Source: Sarcina ventriculi
GTDB lineage: Bacteria > Bacillota > Clostridia > Clostridiales > Clostridiaceae
Length of the DNA: 64,000 nt
Direction of reading: 5' to 3'
NCBI RefSeq assembly: GCF_900456775.1
Contig: NZ_UAUL01000010.1
Coordinates: forward strand, 124,001 to 188,000
Both the position numbers and the translations under genes were made by a program. The notes under the pieces are model-generated. The model searched no databases. It was given only the letters and a program-made list of their open reading frames with translations, and was not told the DNA's origin. Positions 36,560-46,021 of this stretch are shown piece after piece. Within the stretch, counting starts at the first letter, position 1; each line of letters opens with the position of its first letter.

Positions 36560-37510
36560 ATGGAGAATAAAGTGGGTAAGAAGGCTAATTTAACTATAAT
36601 ATTTTTAGCGATGTTAATTTTTTCAGTAACTATTTATTGTGCAAAGACAATAAATGAAGAAAATATAATAATATTATTAAGTTTGATATGTGTTGCTACA
36701 TGGGTTTGTATAGGACTTAATTTTAGAAAAGGCAATATAAAATCTCGTGAAATGTTAAGACGAGATATTAAAGAAAATTATATTGTGGGGAACACTTTGA
36801 AAAATGAAGATAATGTACTACAATCTATTTTTCAAGAAGATGAGTGTAGAGTCACTATGCTTAAGAAAGCTATGGAAGCTACTGTAATGCTACTTGATAG
36901 AGAAAATAGTATATTAGGTACTGCGGTGTTTATAAATAATGAAGGAAATCTTTTAGCAAATGGATATAAATTAAATAAAGATGGTAATTTAGTTCAATTT
37001 GAATGTGGGGACAGGTTATATTGTAAGTTTTATAATTCAGATAAAACAATAGAGGGGATAGTAGAAAAAGTTTTCAAAGATAAAGAAGGAAATTTATTTT
37101 CAATGATTTCTATAAGTTTAAATGATTATACAAAGTATTTATCCCTTGGTGATTCAAATGATTTAGGGATTGGAAATAAAGTATATGCAGTATGCCCTTT
37201 TGAAGAAAACAGAAATATAAATGTAGTGGAAGGGATAGTAGCTCAAATAAATCAAGAATATAAAATTGGTTCTGATAATATATTTAAAAGCAACAATTGT
37301 ATTTTATATAATGGTATAGCAACTAAAGCATCACTTGGTGGTCCTCTTTTAAATGTGAGAGGGGAGATTGTTGGATTATTGCTTGGAAAATGCGAAGATT
37401 ATGAGAGGTTAAGCTTTGCAATTTCAATAAATAATATAAAGGATATTATAAATAATGAAACTTCTGATAGTGTTATAGATGAAGTTGCATTAGATAAAAG
37501 CATTGTATAA
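36560..37510 (+). CDS. Membrane-anchored trypsin-fold pseudoprotease
   Basis: 316 aa. Two adjacent N-terminal membrane helices (about 10-26, 33-51) and a linker precede a chymotrypsin/HtrA-type beta-barrel pair (about 98-305). The fold pattern is visible (TAVFINNEGNLLANGYKL, SLGDSNDLGIGNKVYAV, LGGPLLNVRGEIVGLL), but the triad is gone: the His position reads Y, the Asp position (LFSMISI) lacks Asp, and the Ser before GGP is Leu. It is probably a non-enzymatic sensor or scaffold. ATG after TAGGAGGGAA. Followed 36 bp later by a similar gene. Confidence 0.6.
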   Translation: MENKVGKKANLTIIFLAMLIFSVTIYCAKTINEENIIILLSLICVATWVCIGLNFRKGNIKSREMLRRDIKENYIVGNTLKNEDNVLQSIFQEDECRVTMLKKAMEATVMLLDRENSILGTAVFINNEGNLLANGYKLNKDGNLVQFECGDRLYCKFYNSDKTIEGIVEKVFKDKEGNLFSMISISLNDYTKYLSLGDSNDLGIGNKVYAVCPFEENRNINVVEGIVAQINQEYKIGSDNIFKSNNCILYNGIATKASLGGPLLNVRGEIVGLLLGKCEDYERLSFAISINNIKDIINNETSDSVIDEVALDKSIV

Positions 37511-37546
37511 AGAGTTAATAATTAAGTTTTTAAAGGGGATAGATAT

Positions 37547-38272
37547 ATGGTAGATAAGAAAGAAAAATATATAAGTGATTTAACTAAAAAGCTTATAAAT
37601 CAAGGCGTTCAAGTAATGGATGGAGTGTCTGGAAAAATGGGTAAAAGAGGATCTGGAGTTATAGTTGATAATGATGGACATATATTTACAACTTATGAGT
37701 TAGTAGGAGAATTAGAAAATTTAAGTCCTATAGTTACGTTAAATACAGGAGAAGAAATAATAGGGAAGGTAGTATATAAAAATAAAAATAATAATTTAGC
37801 AATAATAAAAATTAATAGAATTTTTGATGAAAGTTTAGTTGCAAATTTTGGGAATGAAAATGAAGCTTTCATAGGTAGTCACGTTATTGTAGTCAGACAA
37901 ATATATAAAAAGGATGAAAACATAATAACTTTAGGCAATATTATAAATAGTATGAGGCAATATAAAACTTTAGATATACATTATAATGCCAAAGTAAATG
38001 GTTATATAGAAGAAGAAAGCAAAACAGTTACCCCAAAGGGATTAATAGAAATTTTAGCAGAAACAGATAAGTATGCTTGTGGTGCAGGAGTTTTTGATGT
38101 AAAAGGAAATCTTATAGGTATGATTTCAAAACAATTAATAGATAAATGTACTAATAAGGAGTCAAATGTTATGTCTTTAGCAACTCCAGTTAGTATAATG
38201 AAAGAAATTTTTTCAGATTATAAAATTGAAAATTTGATGATAAACAATATGAGTATAAATGAGTATTTATAA
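37547..38272 (+). CDS. Soluble trypsin-fold pseudoprotease
   Basis: 241 aa, no membrane helix or signal peptide, so probably cytosolic. HtrA-like pattern: RGSGVIVDNDGHIFTTYELV, NNNLAIIKI, ACGAGVFDVKGNLIGMIS. All three catalytic positions are changed: His to Glu (TTYELV), Asp to Asn (NNLAIIKI) and Ser to Ala (CGAGVF). It pairs with the membrane-anchored relative 36 bp upstream and is probably in the same operon. ATG after AAGGGGATAG. Function unknown. Confidence 0.58.
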   Translation: MVDKKEKYISDLTKKLINQGVQVMDGVSGKMGKRGSGVIVDNDGHIFTTYELVGELENLSPIVTLNTGEEIIGKVVYKNKNNNLAIIKINRIFDESLVANFGNENEAFIGSHVIVVRQIYKKDENIITLGNIINSMRQYKTLDIHYNAKVNGYIEEESKTVTPKGLIEILAETDKYACGAGVFDVKGNLIGMISKQLIDKCTNKESNVMSLATPVSIMKEIFSDYKIENLMINNMSINEYL

Positions 38273-38378
38273 ACTTATTTTTCCTTTTGTAACTAAAAGG
38301 ACATAAAAAAGTGATATAATATATCATATAAAGTAGATTATTATATGATTAATATAGAGTTAAGGTAGGGAGAAGGTT

Positions 38379-38702
38379 ATGGAAGGAAAAATTTTTGAGT
38401 TAAAGTGCGGAACTATTGTAAATATAACTAGTAATAAAATAATAATAGAGAGAAAAAGTGCTAAAAGTAAGTTTAAAGGAATATATGCAAGTGAAGGCAA
38501 AGAGCAGGTAATGATAAAGTTATCAGCAATATCTAATATAATATTTGATGTTGATTTTTTGATACTTTGCGGCCTAGGGCTTCCAGTTCCTAGTGATTTT
38601 AGAGATTATAATAAACCTGATATAAAACAATATCCAAATTGTATTGTTGGAACATATGATGAATTAAAGCCAATTTATGATTATTTATTAAGCTTAACTT
38701 AA
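38379..38702 (+). CDS. Hypothetical protein, 107 aa
   Basis: Small soluble protein of unknown function. The first half is beta-rich (FELKCGTIVNITSNKIIIERK, VMIKLSAISNIIF), vaguely like a bacterial PH domain. The second has a Pro-rich stretch (LGLPVPSDF) and ends in a helix. No catalytic motif. ATG after GGGAGAAGG. Its own TATAAT-like box (about 38315-38325) and terminator suggest a single-gene unit. Confidence 0.6.
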   Translation: MEGKIFELKCGTIVNITSNKIIIERKSAKSKFKGIYASEGKEQVMIKLSAISNIIFDVDFLILCGLGLPVPSDFRDYNKPDIKQYPNCIVGTYDELKPIYDYLLSLT

Positions 38703-38707
38703 AAGCA

Positions 38708-38745
38708 AAAGAGACAAAATGATTATTTTGTCTCTTTAATTTTTT
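38708..38745 (+). terminator. Terminator after the 107-aa gene
   Basis: AAAGAGACAAAAT and TTTTGTCTCTTT pair strongly, followed by AATTTTTT. Confidence 0.8.
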
Positions 38746-38767
38746 AAGAATTAAAGGAAGGTATACT

Positions 38768-38803
38768 ATGGAATATAAATATAGAAGAACATCAAAAGAA
38801 TAA
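38768..38803 (+). other. 11-codon ORF with a good ribosome binding site upstream of hemA
   Basis: ATG, 10 further sense codons rich in Lys/Arg/Tyr (MEYKYRRTSKE), then TAA. AAAGGAAGG ends six bases before the ATG. It may be a leader peptide, a remnant of a lost gene or chance. It precedes the hemA promoter. Confidence 0.3.
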
Positions 38804-38905
38804 CCAAAATAATAATTATATGATATAATTATTAATAATTATTTCTTATTAATAATATATATTAAATTTAGAAAATACTAAAGAAATGAAAGAGTTCTTA
38901 TTTTA

Positions 38906-38914
38906 TGATATAAT
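38906..38914 (+). promoter_or_regulatory. Extended -10 promoter of the hem operon
   Basis: TGATATAAT at 38906-38914, 34 bp before hemA. The -35 region is weak, as often with extended -10 promoters. Confidence 0.55.
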
Positions 38915-38948
38915 ATTCTTTATGTATTAAAGGATTAGGGGGTATAAT

Positions 38949-40160
38949 GTGATATTACTTTTAGGAATTAAAAAAAATACGAGTTTAGATGTAAGAGCAG
39001 AATTTGCAATAGCACCTAGTAGACAAAAGATATTAGTAAAGAGATTAAAAGAAGATTTTAAAGAAGCTGTAATACTATCCACTTGCAATAGAACAGAGAT
39101 ATATATAAATGCAGATGATTCTTTAGAAGATAATTATATAGTACATAAAATATTTGAAGATTTGCAATGGGATTATGAAAAGTTATCACCCTTTGTATTT
39201 TTATTAAAACAAGATAATGCAGTATATCATCTTATGGAAGTTGTATGTGGTTTTCATTCAAGGATTTTAGGTGAAGATCAAATCTTAGGACAAATAAAAG
39301 ATAGCTATATATTAGCTAAAGAAGAAGGGGTTTTAGGTTACGAACTTCAAAAACTTTTTGAAGAAGCTTTATCATGTGGTAAAAAGTTTAGAACTGAATG
39401 TAAGATATTTGAAGTTCCAGTATCATCAGTTTCAATATCTATAACTAAAGCTCTTAGTATTAATGCAAAAAAGTTTATGGTATTAGGATATGGTGAAATG
39501 GGAAAACTTGCAGCTAAGTATATTTTAGGGCATAATATCGATAAGTTATATATAGTTGTAAGAAATAAGGATGTTGTTAATGATATAGAAGATGATAGGT
39601 TATCTGTTATATCATTTGCGGAAAAAAATAAATTTTTAAATGAAGTTGATGCAGTTATAAGTTGTACTGCTGCAACGCATACATTAATAAATAAAGAGGA
39701 TATAGATGTAGAGGGAGATAGTATATATATTTTTGACCTTGCTGTTCCGCGTGATGTAGATTCAAAGGTTTCTGAAATAGATAGGGTTAGGCTTTATGAT
39801 TTAGATTACATAAGCTCTATAGATGATAGAAATAAAGCAGTTAGAAAAGAAAGAATGGAGAGTTACAGATATATAATAGATGAAAAAATAGGGGAATATA
39901 ATGTTTGGCTAAATACTAGAAAACTAGGCCCTATAATAAAAATGCTTAAAATGTCTGGAGATGAAACTTATCTACAAAGAGCTAAAACTTTCGCAAATAA
40001 GAGCAAGGGTAAAGAAGATTTAAAGCTTGCTAAAACTCTTATAAAAAGCGCATCTCATACATATATAAATAAAGCCATAGATGTATTAAAGGAAGAATCT
40101 TTAAAGGGAAGGCAAAAGGAATGTTTAGATATAATAAGTAAAATATTTTTACAAGATTAA
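38949..40160 (+). CDS. hemA: Glutamyl-tRNA reductase
   Basis: 403 aa. Reduces glutamyl-tRNA with NADPH to glutamate-1-semialdehyde, the first step of C5 tetrapyrrole synthesis. The catalytic Cys is in LSTCNRTEIY; FHSRILGEDQILGQ and the Rossmann motif LGYGEMGKLAA are diagnostic; a helical dimerisation domain ends it. GTG start seven bases after TTAGGGGG. First gene of hemA-hemC-cobA/hemD-hemB. Confidence 0.95.
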   Translation: MILLLGIKKNTSLDVRAEFAIAPSRQKILVKRLKEDFKEAVILSTCNRTEIYINADDSLEDNYIVHKIFEDLQWDYEKLSPFVFLLKQDNAVYHLMEVVCGFHSRILGEDQILGQIKDSYILAKEEGVLGYELQKLFEEALSCGKKFRTECKIFEVPVSSVSISITKALSINAKKFMVLGYGEMGKLAAKYILGHNIDKLYIVVRNKDVVNDIEDDRLSVISFAEKNKFLNEVDAVISCTAATHTLINKEDIDVEGDSIYIFDLAVPRDVDSKVSEIDRVRLYDLDYISSIDDRNKAVRKERMESYRYIIDEKIGEYNVWLNTRKLGPIIKMLKMSGDETYLQRAKTFANKSKGKEDLKLAKTLIKSASHTYINKAIDVLKEESLKGRQKECLDIISKIFLQD

Positions 40161-40175
40161 GAGAGAGGGATACAT

Positions 40176-41048
40176 ATGAGTATAGTAATTGCAACTAGAA
40201 AAAGTAAGTTAGCACAAGTGCAAACCGAAATAGTTATGAAAATTTTAAGTGATAAGTTAAATTTAGATAGTGAAAAATTATTAATAGTTACAGAAGGAGA
40301 CAAGAGGCTTGATGTAGCTTTGGATAAAATAGGGGGTAAAGGTCTTTTTGTAAAAGATATAGAACGTGCACTTTTAGAAGGTAGAGCACACTGTGCAGTT
40401 CATAGCATGAAAGATGTGCCATATCAATTAGAAGACAGTTTTTCTTTGATTTCTATGCCAGATAGAGATGATATAAGAGATGTTTTTGTATCTTCAAATG
40501 GGGTTCATTTTGCTGAACTAAGAAAGGGTGCCAAAATAGGAACAAGTAGTATAAGACGAGAAGCTCAAATAAAACTTCTAAGACCTGATTTAGAAATTGT
40601 CCCAATAAGAGGAAATGTTCAAACTAGACTTAAAAAGATGGAAGAAGAAGGAATGGATGGAATAATATTAGCAGCTGCAGGTCTTAAAAGGATGAATATG
40701 GAAAATATAATAACTGATTATTTTGATCCTAAAATGGTAATACCAGCTATTGGTCAAGGTGCAATTGGAATAGAAGTAGCTAAAACGTGTAAATATAATG
40801 AATATTTTAAGGAATTAGATAATAAAGAAGTAAGAATTACTGTAGATGCTGAGAGAAGCTTTATGAAAGCTTTAAATGGAGATTGTCATAGTTTTATAGG
40901 TTGTTATACTAAAATAGAAGGATTAGACCTTTATATGATGGGAACTTTTATGGTAAATAATAAAATAATAAAAAAAGATATTTTAGGAAATAAAGAAGAT
41001 AATATTTTACTTGGAGAAAAATTAGCTAAAAAAATATTAAGTGTGTAA
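40176..41048 (+). CDS. hemC: Porphobilinogen deaminase
   Basis: 290 aa. Polymerises four porphobilinogens to hydroxymethylbilane. [10 protein letters not shown] at the start, [27 protein letters not shown] and [12 protein letters not shown], whose Cys holds the dipyrromethane cofactor. Starts 15 bp after hemA, ATG after AGAGAGGG. Confidence 0.95.
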   Translation: MSIVIATRKSKLAQVQTEIVMKILSDKLNLDSEKLLIVTEGDKRLDVALDKIGGKGLFVKDIERALLEGRAHCAVHSMKDVPYQLEDSFSLISMPDRDDIRDVFVSSNGVHFAELRKGAKIGTSSIRREAQIKLLRPDLEIVPIRGNVQTRLKKMEEEGMDGIILAAAGLKRMNMENIITDYFDPKMVIPAIGQGAIGIEVAKTCKYNEYFKELDNKEVRITVDAERSFMKALNGDCHSFIGCYTKIEGLDLYMMGTFMVNNKIIKKDILGNKEDNILLGEKLAKKILSV

Positions 41049-41066
41049 ATTTAAGAGGTGAAAAAT

Positions 41067-42533
41067 ATGGATAATAAAGTTTATATAATAGGAACAGGCC
41101 CAGGGGATGAAGAACTTTTAACATTAAAGGCAGTAAAGGCATTAAAAAAATGTACAGCTGTTTTGTATGATAGATTAGTTAGTAATAATGTTTTAAATTA
41201 TTTAAGTGATGATTGCGAAATATATTATTGTGGAAAAGAACCAGGATGTCATTACAAAACTCAAGAAGAAATAAATTCTATGATAGTGGCATTAGCAAAA
41301 AAAGGTCATACTGTAGGTAGAATTAAAGGAGGCGACCCGTATGTATTTGGTCGTGGAGGAGAAGAGGTTCTAGCATGTGTAGATGAAAATATTAAATTTG
41401 AAGTTGTGCCTGGTGTAACATCACCTATATCAGTTTTAAATTATGCAGGAATTCCTATAACTCAAAGAGCTATGGCTCAAGATTTTCATATAGTTACAGG
41501 AATGTCAGCTGGTACTTCTAAAATGAATTGGGAGGCTTTATCTAAAGAAAATGGAACCTTAGTATTTATGATGGGGCTTAATAATTTAGAACTTATTGTA
41601 GAAAATCTGATTCAAAATGGAAAAGACATAAATACTCCGTGTGCTGTTGTTATGCGTGGAACGTCTTCAAAACAGAAAAAAGTTATAGGGACTTTAGAAA
41701 ATATAAAAATAAAGGTAGAAGAAGCTAAGCTTAAATCTCCTTGTATTATAGTAATTGGAGAAGTTGTAACATTAAATGAAAAATTAGCTTGGTATGAGCA
41801 TACTCCTTTATTTGGAAAAAATATTTGCGTCACAAGATCAAGAAATCAATCATCTAATTTAAAATCAAAATTAAGAGATTTAGGAGCTGAGGTTACAGAA
41901 ATAAACTCTATAAAGATAGTAAAAACACCTAAAAACTTAGATAATTATTTAGAAAAAATAAGTTTTTATGATTATATAGTTTTGACATCAGTAAATGCTG
42001 TTGAAACATTTTTTGATTATATAGTTGATAAACAAATAGATGTAAGAAGTATAAAAGCAAAATTTGCTGTTATAGGAAAAGAAACTAAAAAATCTCTTAT
42101 GAGACGTGGAATAATACCATTTGTAATGGCTAGAGAATTTTATGGAGAAAGTTTATTTGAAGCTTTAAAACCACATTTAAATAAAGGAGACAAAGTATTA
42201 ATGCCTTGTTCGTCATTAAGTAGAGATTATTTAAATGAGGAAATTTCAAAAGTTGGAGCAATAGTTGATAGAGTTCATATATATGACAACGTATGTGGAG
42301 AGGCTAAAAATCCAAAAGCTTTTGATGAAGTTGATGTAGTTTTGTATACAAGTCCAAGTACGTTTAATAATATGGTTGATATAGTTGGGTTAGATAAAAT
42401 AAAAGAAAAGATAAACATAGCTATAGGACCTCAAACATTTAAAGCATTAGAGCAAAAAGAAGTTAATGGATTTATGTGCAAGGTTCATACAGAAGATGGG
42501 CTTTTAAAAGAAATACAAGATATATTAAAATAA
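41067..42533 (+). CDS. cobA-hemD: Uroporphyrinogen-III C-methyltransferase / synthase fusion
   Basis: Two-domain fusion, 488 aa. Residues 1 to about 240 are CobA/SUMT (VYIIGTGPGDEELLT, VLYDRLVS, RIKGGDPYVFGRGGEE, TGMSAG), which methylates uroporphyrinogen III to precorrin-2. Residues about 248-488 are HemD (GKNICVTRSRNQSS, DYIVLTSVNAVETFF, LYTSPSTFNNM), cyclising hydroxymethylbilane. The product feeds sirohaem or cobalamin rather than haem. GTG at 41058 opens the frame, but AAGAGGTG at 41053-41060 serves the ATG at 41067. Confidence 0.93.
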   Translation: MDNKVYIIGTGPGDEELLTLKAVKALKKCTAVLYDRLVSNNVLNYLSDDCEIYYCGKEPGCHYKTQEEINSMIVALAKKGHTVGRIKGGDPYVFGRGGEEVLACVDENIKFEVVPGVTSPISVLNYAGIPITQRAMAQDFHIVTGMSAGTSKMNWEALSKENGTLVFMMGLNNLELIVENLIQNGKDINTPCAVVMRGTSSKQKKVIGTLENIKIKVEEAKLKSPCIIVIGEVVTLNEKLAWYEHTPLFGKNICVTRSRNQSSNLKSKLRDLGAEVTEINSIKIVKTPKNLDNYLEKISFYDYIVLTSVNAVETFFDYIVDKQIDVRSIKAKFAVIGKETKKSLMRRGIIPFVMAREFYGESLFEALKPHLNKGDKVLMPCSSLSRDYLNEEISKVGAIVDRVHIYDNVCGEAKNPKAFDEVDVVLYTSPSTFNNMVDIVGLDKIKEKINIAIGPQTFKALEQKEVNGFMCKVHTEDGLLKEIQDILK

Positions 42534-42569
42534 ATTTTTTAAAATAATTTCAATGCAAAGGAGATAAAA

Positions 42570-43538
42570 ATGTTTAAAAGAGGTAGAAGATTAAGAGTAA
42601 ATAATGAAATTAGAGATTTAGTTAGAGAAAATACTTTATCTGCTAGTGATTTTATATATCCTTTATTTGTAGTTGAAGGAGAAAATATAAAAAACGAGAT
42701 ATCATCTCTTCCAGGAAACTATCATGTATCAATTGATAGATTAGACGAAGTGGTAAAAGAAATTTTAGAGGCTAAAGTAAAAGGAGTAATACTTTTTGGT
42801 ATACCAGCACACAAGGATGCTTGTGGAACAGAAGCTTCAACAGAAGATGGAATAGTTCAAAAAGCTGTTAGAAAAATTAGAGAGCTAACAGATAAATTAT
42901 TAGTTATAACAGATGTTTGTATGTGTGAATATACAGATCATGGACATTGTGGAATATTAAATGATAAAGATGTAGATAATGATAAAACATTAAAGCGCTT
43001 AGGAGAAATAGCATTATCACATGCAAAGGCAGGGGTACATGTTGTGGCTCCATCTGATATGATGGATGGAAGAGTTGAATATATTAGAGAAGTATTAGAT
43101 AAAAATGGTTTCGAATATGTTTCTATAATGGGATATTCAGCTAAGTATTGTTCAGCTTTTTATGGGCCATTTAGAGAAGCGGCTGATTCAACTCCAAGTT
43201 TTGGAGATAGAAGAACATACCAAATGGATCCTGCAAACACTAGAGAGGCTTTAAAAGAAGTTCAATGGGATGTAGAAGAAGGGGTTGATATGGTTATTGT
43301 GAAACCAGCACTTTCTTATTTAGATATAATGCACCAAGTGAGAAGCAATTTTAATGTACCAGTTGTAGCATATAGTGTAAGTGGAGAATTTGCTATGGTG
43401 AAGGCTGCAGCTAAAATGGGATGGATAGATGAAAAGAAAATAGCGTTAGAAATGTTGTTATCTATGAAGAGAGCTGGGGCAGATATGATAATAACATATT
43501 ATGCTTTAGAGGCTTCTAAGTGGCTAAAAGAAAATTAA
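42570..43538 (+). CDS. hemB: Porphobilinogen synthase (ALA dehydratase)
   Basis: 322 aa. Joins two 5-aminolevulinates to porphobilinogen. Contains the zinc-type cysteine cluster VCMCEYTDHGHCGIL, APSDMMDGRV, active-site Lys segments GYSAKYCSAFYGPFREA and MVIVKPALSYLD. ATG after AAAGGAGA. Last gene of the operon. hemL, which usually ends clostridial hem clusters, is not in the window. Confidence 0.96.
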   Translation: MFKRGRRLRVNNEIRDLVRENTLSASDFIYPLFVVEGENIKNEISSLPGNYHVSIDRLDEVVKEILEAKVKGVILFGIPAHKDACGTEASTEDGIVQKAVRKIRELTDKLLVITDVCMCEYTDHGHCGILNDKDVDNDKTLKRLGEIALSHAKAGVHVVAPSDMMDGRVEYIREVLDKNGFEYVSIMGYSAKYCSAFYGPFREAADSTPSFGDRRTYQMDPANTREALKEVQWDVEEGVDMVIVKPALSYLDIMHQVRSNFNVPVVAYSVSGEFAMVKAAAKMGWIDEKKIALEMLLSMKRAGADMIITYYALEASKWLKEN

Positions 43539-43551
43539 AATAGAGTCAAAT

Positions 43552-43584
43552 AAATGCTATATCTAGTTTGATATAGCATTTTTG
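43552..43584 (+). terminator. Terminator of the hem operon
   Basis: Perfect 12-bp arms AAATGCTATATC (43552-43563) and GATATAGCATTT (43570-43581), then TTG and T-rich DNA. The stem encodes the last residues of the convergent flavodoxin-like gene. Confidence 0.8.
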
Positions 43585-44321
43585 TTTGATTTTGCTTTTA
43601 TTAAATTCTTAGATATCATAGAATATAAAAACTGTCCATAAAATTTTTTAAACATATTAATTTTACTATTTGGATAAAAATAAAGTTCATTCCAATTATT
43701 CTCTATCCAAAAGGCCTTGTCCAAAGAAAAAATATTCATGGCTAAAGCTTTTTGTACACTAAAGTAAGAAACATCTTTAAATGAAGGTGTATACTCAGCT
43801 TTATTACAAACGATGTTCATAAAAGTAGATAATTCATCAGAAGTTAGAGGTTTAGAATGTATCTTACTACCAATTCTAAGGGCATGGCCACAAGAAAATA
43901 CTCCCCATTGTCTTAAAGATTCCTCAATAGATTTTAATGTGTTTTTGGCACCAGAACCTTGAGTGTTTATAATTAAAAAACTAGGTTTTCCAGCTATATC
44001 ACTTCTATGAAACCATACACATGTTCTGTCAATAAAGGCTTTTAAAATTCCACTCATGTTATTTAAATATACTGGAGTGCCTATTATAAAGCCGTCACAT
44101 TTCTTTAGTTTTTCCATTAAAATATTAACATCATCATTTAAAACACAATATCCTTTTAAAATACAACATTCACATCCAATACAAAAATTTATTTTATAAT
44201 CATGCAAATTTATTATTTCTGTATTAAAATCATGTCTTTTTAAATTTTCTTCTGCTTGAAGCAAAAGATTATACGTATTTTTTTTGCGTTTACTACAATT
44301 TATAAGTAAAATATTTTTCAT
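43563..44321 (-). CDS. Flavodoxin-like NADPH-dependent FMN reductase family protein
   Basis: 252-aa flavodoxin-fold protein. The FMN phosphate loop is LLINCSKRKKNTYNLL, and GTPVYLNNMSGILKAFIDRT is the flavin-contacting segment. Cysteines CIGCECCILKGYC (about 47-59) resemble those of iron-sulfur flavoproteins, so an Fe-S centre is possible. The C-terminal about 80 residues extend beyond the flavodoxin core. Probably an electron-transfer or small-molecule reductase; substrate unknown. ATG after AGGAGCAA-type site, monocistronic. Confidence 0.78.
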   Translation of the reverse strand: MKNILLINCSKRKKNTYNLLLQAEENLKRHDFNTEIINLHDYKINFCIGCECCILKGYCVLNDDVNILMEKLKKCDGFIIGTPVYLNNMSGILKAFIDRTCVWFHRSDIAGKPSFLIINTQGSGAKNTLKSIEESLRQWGVFSCGHALRIGSKIHSKPLTSDELSTFMNIVCNKAEYTPSFKDVSYFSVQKALAMNIFSLDKAFWIENNWNELYFYPNSKINMFKKFYGQFLYSMISKNLIKAKSNKNAISN

Positions 44322-44385
44322 TTAAATTGCTCCTTATTTAAAATTAATTAACTATATTATACACTATTTATAATAATAATGTAAT

Positions 44386-44433
44386 TTAAAATAGAGGATA
44401 GATAGAGCTATCTACAAACTCTATTTATCCTCT
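44386..44433 (-). terminator. Terminator of the CNNM/CorC-type gene
   Basis: Read leftward, AGAGGATAAATAGAG (44433-44419) pairs with CTCTATCTATCCTCT (44407-44393) with one mismatch and is followed by ATTTTAA. The stem overlaps the last codons of the gene. Confidence 0.75.
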
Positions 44434-45755
44434 AAAGAATTATTTATAGTAATTTCTACTTTAACAATACGTTTCTTATTAACTTCTTTTATTTCAAATA
44501 TTATATCCTTGTAATTAACAATACAGTCATCATCTTTTTTAGGAATATATCCTATAAGTTTTATTATAAATCCGCCTAAGGTATCATAATCATCAGACTC
44601 TGAGTCTAAATTTATATGAAGTTTTTCATTAAGTTCATTAATAGATATAAGACCGCTAGCTAAAAATGTATTTTTGTTTATATTCTTTAATAGGATTTCT
44701 TCATCATCAAATTCATCACCAATATCACCCATTACTTCTTCGATCAAATCTTCAATAGTTACAATTCCAGAAAAGCCACCATATTCATCAATTAAAATAG
44801 CCATATGTTTTCTTGAAATTTGAAGTTCTTTAAATAATTCATCAATGTTTTTCATTTCAGGTACAAAGTAAGGTGCATGTAATATGTTTCTTAAGTTTAC
44901 GTTATCAAACCCTACTTTGTATGCCTCGCACAAAAAATCTTTCATATATAAAATCCCTATTATATTATCAATATTTCCTTGGAATATTGGAATTCTAGAA
45001 TATTTTTCATTTAACAGACTATTTAAATAAGTATTAGCACAATCGTCAATATTAATCATATATACATTGGTTCTAGGAGTCATGACTTCTTTTGCAAGCT
45101 TATCATCAAATTCAAATATGCTGTTTATCATATCTTTTTCTGTTTCATTTATAACTCCATGTTCCTGCCCAACATCAACTAAAGACTTAATCTCTTCTTT
45201 TGAAACTTTTTCTTCTAAATTTTTACTGTTTACATTAAACAATCTTATTAAAAAATTAGTTGAGATTGACAAAAGTTTTACAAAAGGTATTGTGATTTTT
45301 GATATAAGCATAATTGGTTTAACAGCATACATGGCTATTTTTTGAGAATTTTGAAGAGCCAATCTTTTAGGGAGCAGTTCTCCAAAAACCAAAGTAATAT
45401 AAGATAAAATTATAGTAACCACAATTAAAGAAATTTCGTGAGCGTAAGGTATATTTAATGTTTCTAAAGAATTTCCAAATACATTTGATATGCCAGTTGC
45501 TGCTGATGCACTTGAAAAAAAACTAGCTAAGGTTATTCCAACTTGTACAGTAGATAAAAATTTAGTTGGTTCTTGCAAGAGCCTTTCTATAAGTATGGCA
45601 TTTTTGTTTCCTTCCTCTGCTAAAACTTTTATTTTATTTTTATTTAAAGATACAATAGCCATTTCACTTGCGGAAAAAAAGGCGTTTATCAAAGTCAATA
45701 TTAATATTAAAATAAATTGAAAAATAAGAGAATTAGCCTTAAAAGAACTATTCAT
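44421..45755 (-). CDS. CNNM/CorC (HlyC) family membrane protein
   Basis: 444 aa. A DUF21/CNNM membrane domain (about 10-190, with FFSASEMAIVSLNK and FGELLPKRLAL), two CBS domains (about 215-335, MTPRTNVYMIN, YSRIPIFQGN, MAILIDEYGGFSGIVTIEDLIEE) and a CorC_HlyC domain (about 350-435, FLASGLISINELNE, YDTLGGFI). Family members export or regulate Mg2+ and other divalent cations; older databases call them hemolysins without good evidence. ATG after AGGAGGAATA. Confidence 0.88.
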   Translation of the reverse strand: MNSSFKANSLIFQFILILILTLINAFFSASEMAIVSLNKNKIKVLAEEGNKNAILIERLLQEPTKFLSTVQVGITLASFFSSASAATGISNVFGNSLETLNIPYAHEISLIVVTIILSYITLVFGELLPKRLALQNSQKIAMYAVKPIMLISKITIPFVKLLSISTNFLIRLFNVNSKNLEEKVSKEEIKSLVDVGQEHGVINETEKDMINSIFEFDDKLAKEVMTPRTNVYMINIDDCANTYLNSLLNEKYSRIPIFQGNIDNIIGILYMKDFLCEAYKVGFDNVNLRNILHAPYFVPEMKNIDELFKELQISRKHMAILIDEYGGFSGIVTIEDLIEEVMGDIGDEFDDEEILLKNINKNTFLASGLISINELNEKLHINLDSESDDYDTLGGFIIKLIGYIPKKDDDCIVNYKDIIFEIKEVNKKRIVKVEITINNSLEDK

Positions 45756-45949
45756 AGGTATTCCTCCTAAAAGTGTAATTTAAGAATAATTATAGAATAC
45801 CCAATATTTTTATTTATTAAACAGAGAAATATCTAATAAGATAAATAACATTTATGATAAAAATAACGAAAAACGTAGAAAAAGCTAGATATATTAAATT
45901 TTATTAATAAAAATAAAATAAATTAACCATATATTAAATACAATATATA

Positions 45950-45978
45950 TTGACTGTATTTGTGGGTAGTATTACAAT
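45950..45978 (+). promoter_or_regulatory. SigA promoter of the DUF2294 gene
   Basis: TTGACT (45950-45955), 17 bp, TACAAT (45973-45978), 43 bp before the TTG start. Confidence 0.7.
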
Positions 45979-46021
45979 AAATACATAACAAAAGAAAAAC
46001 TAATTTAATTAGGTGATATCC

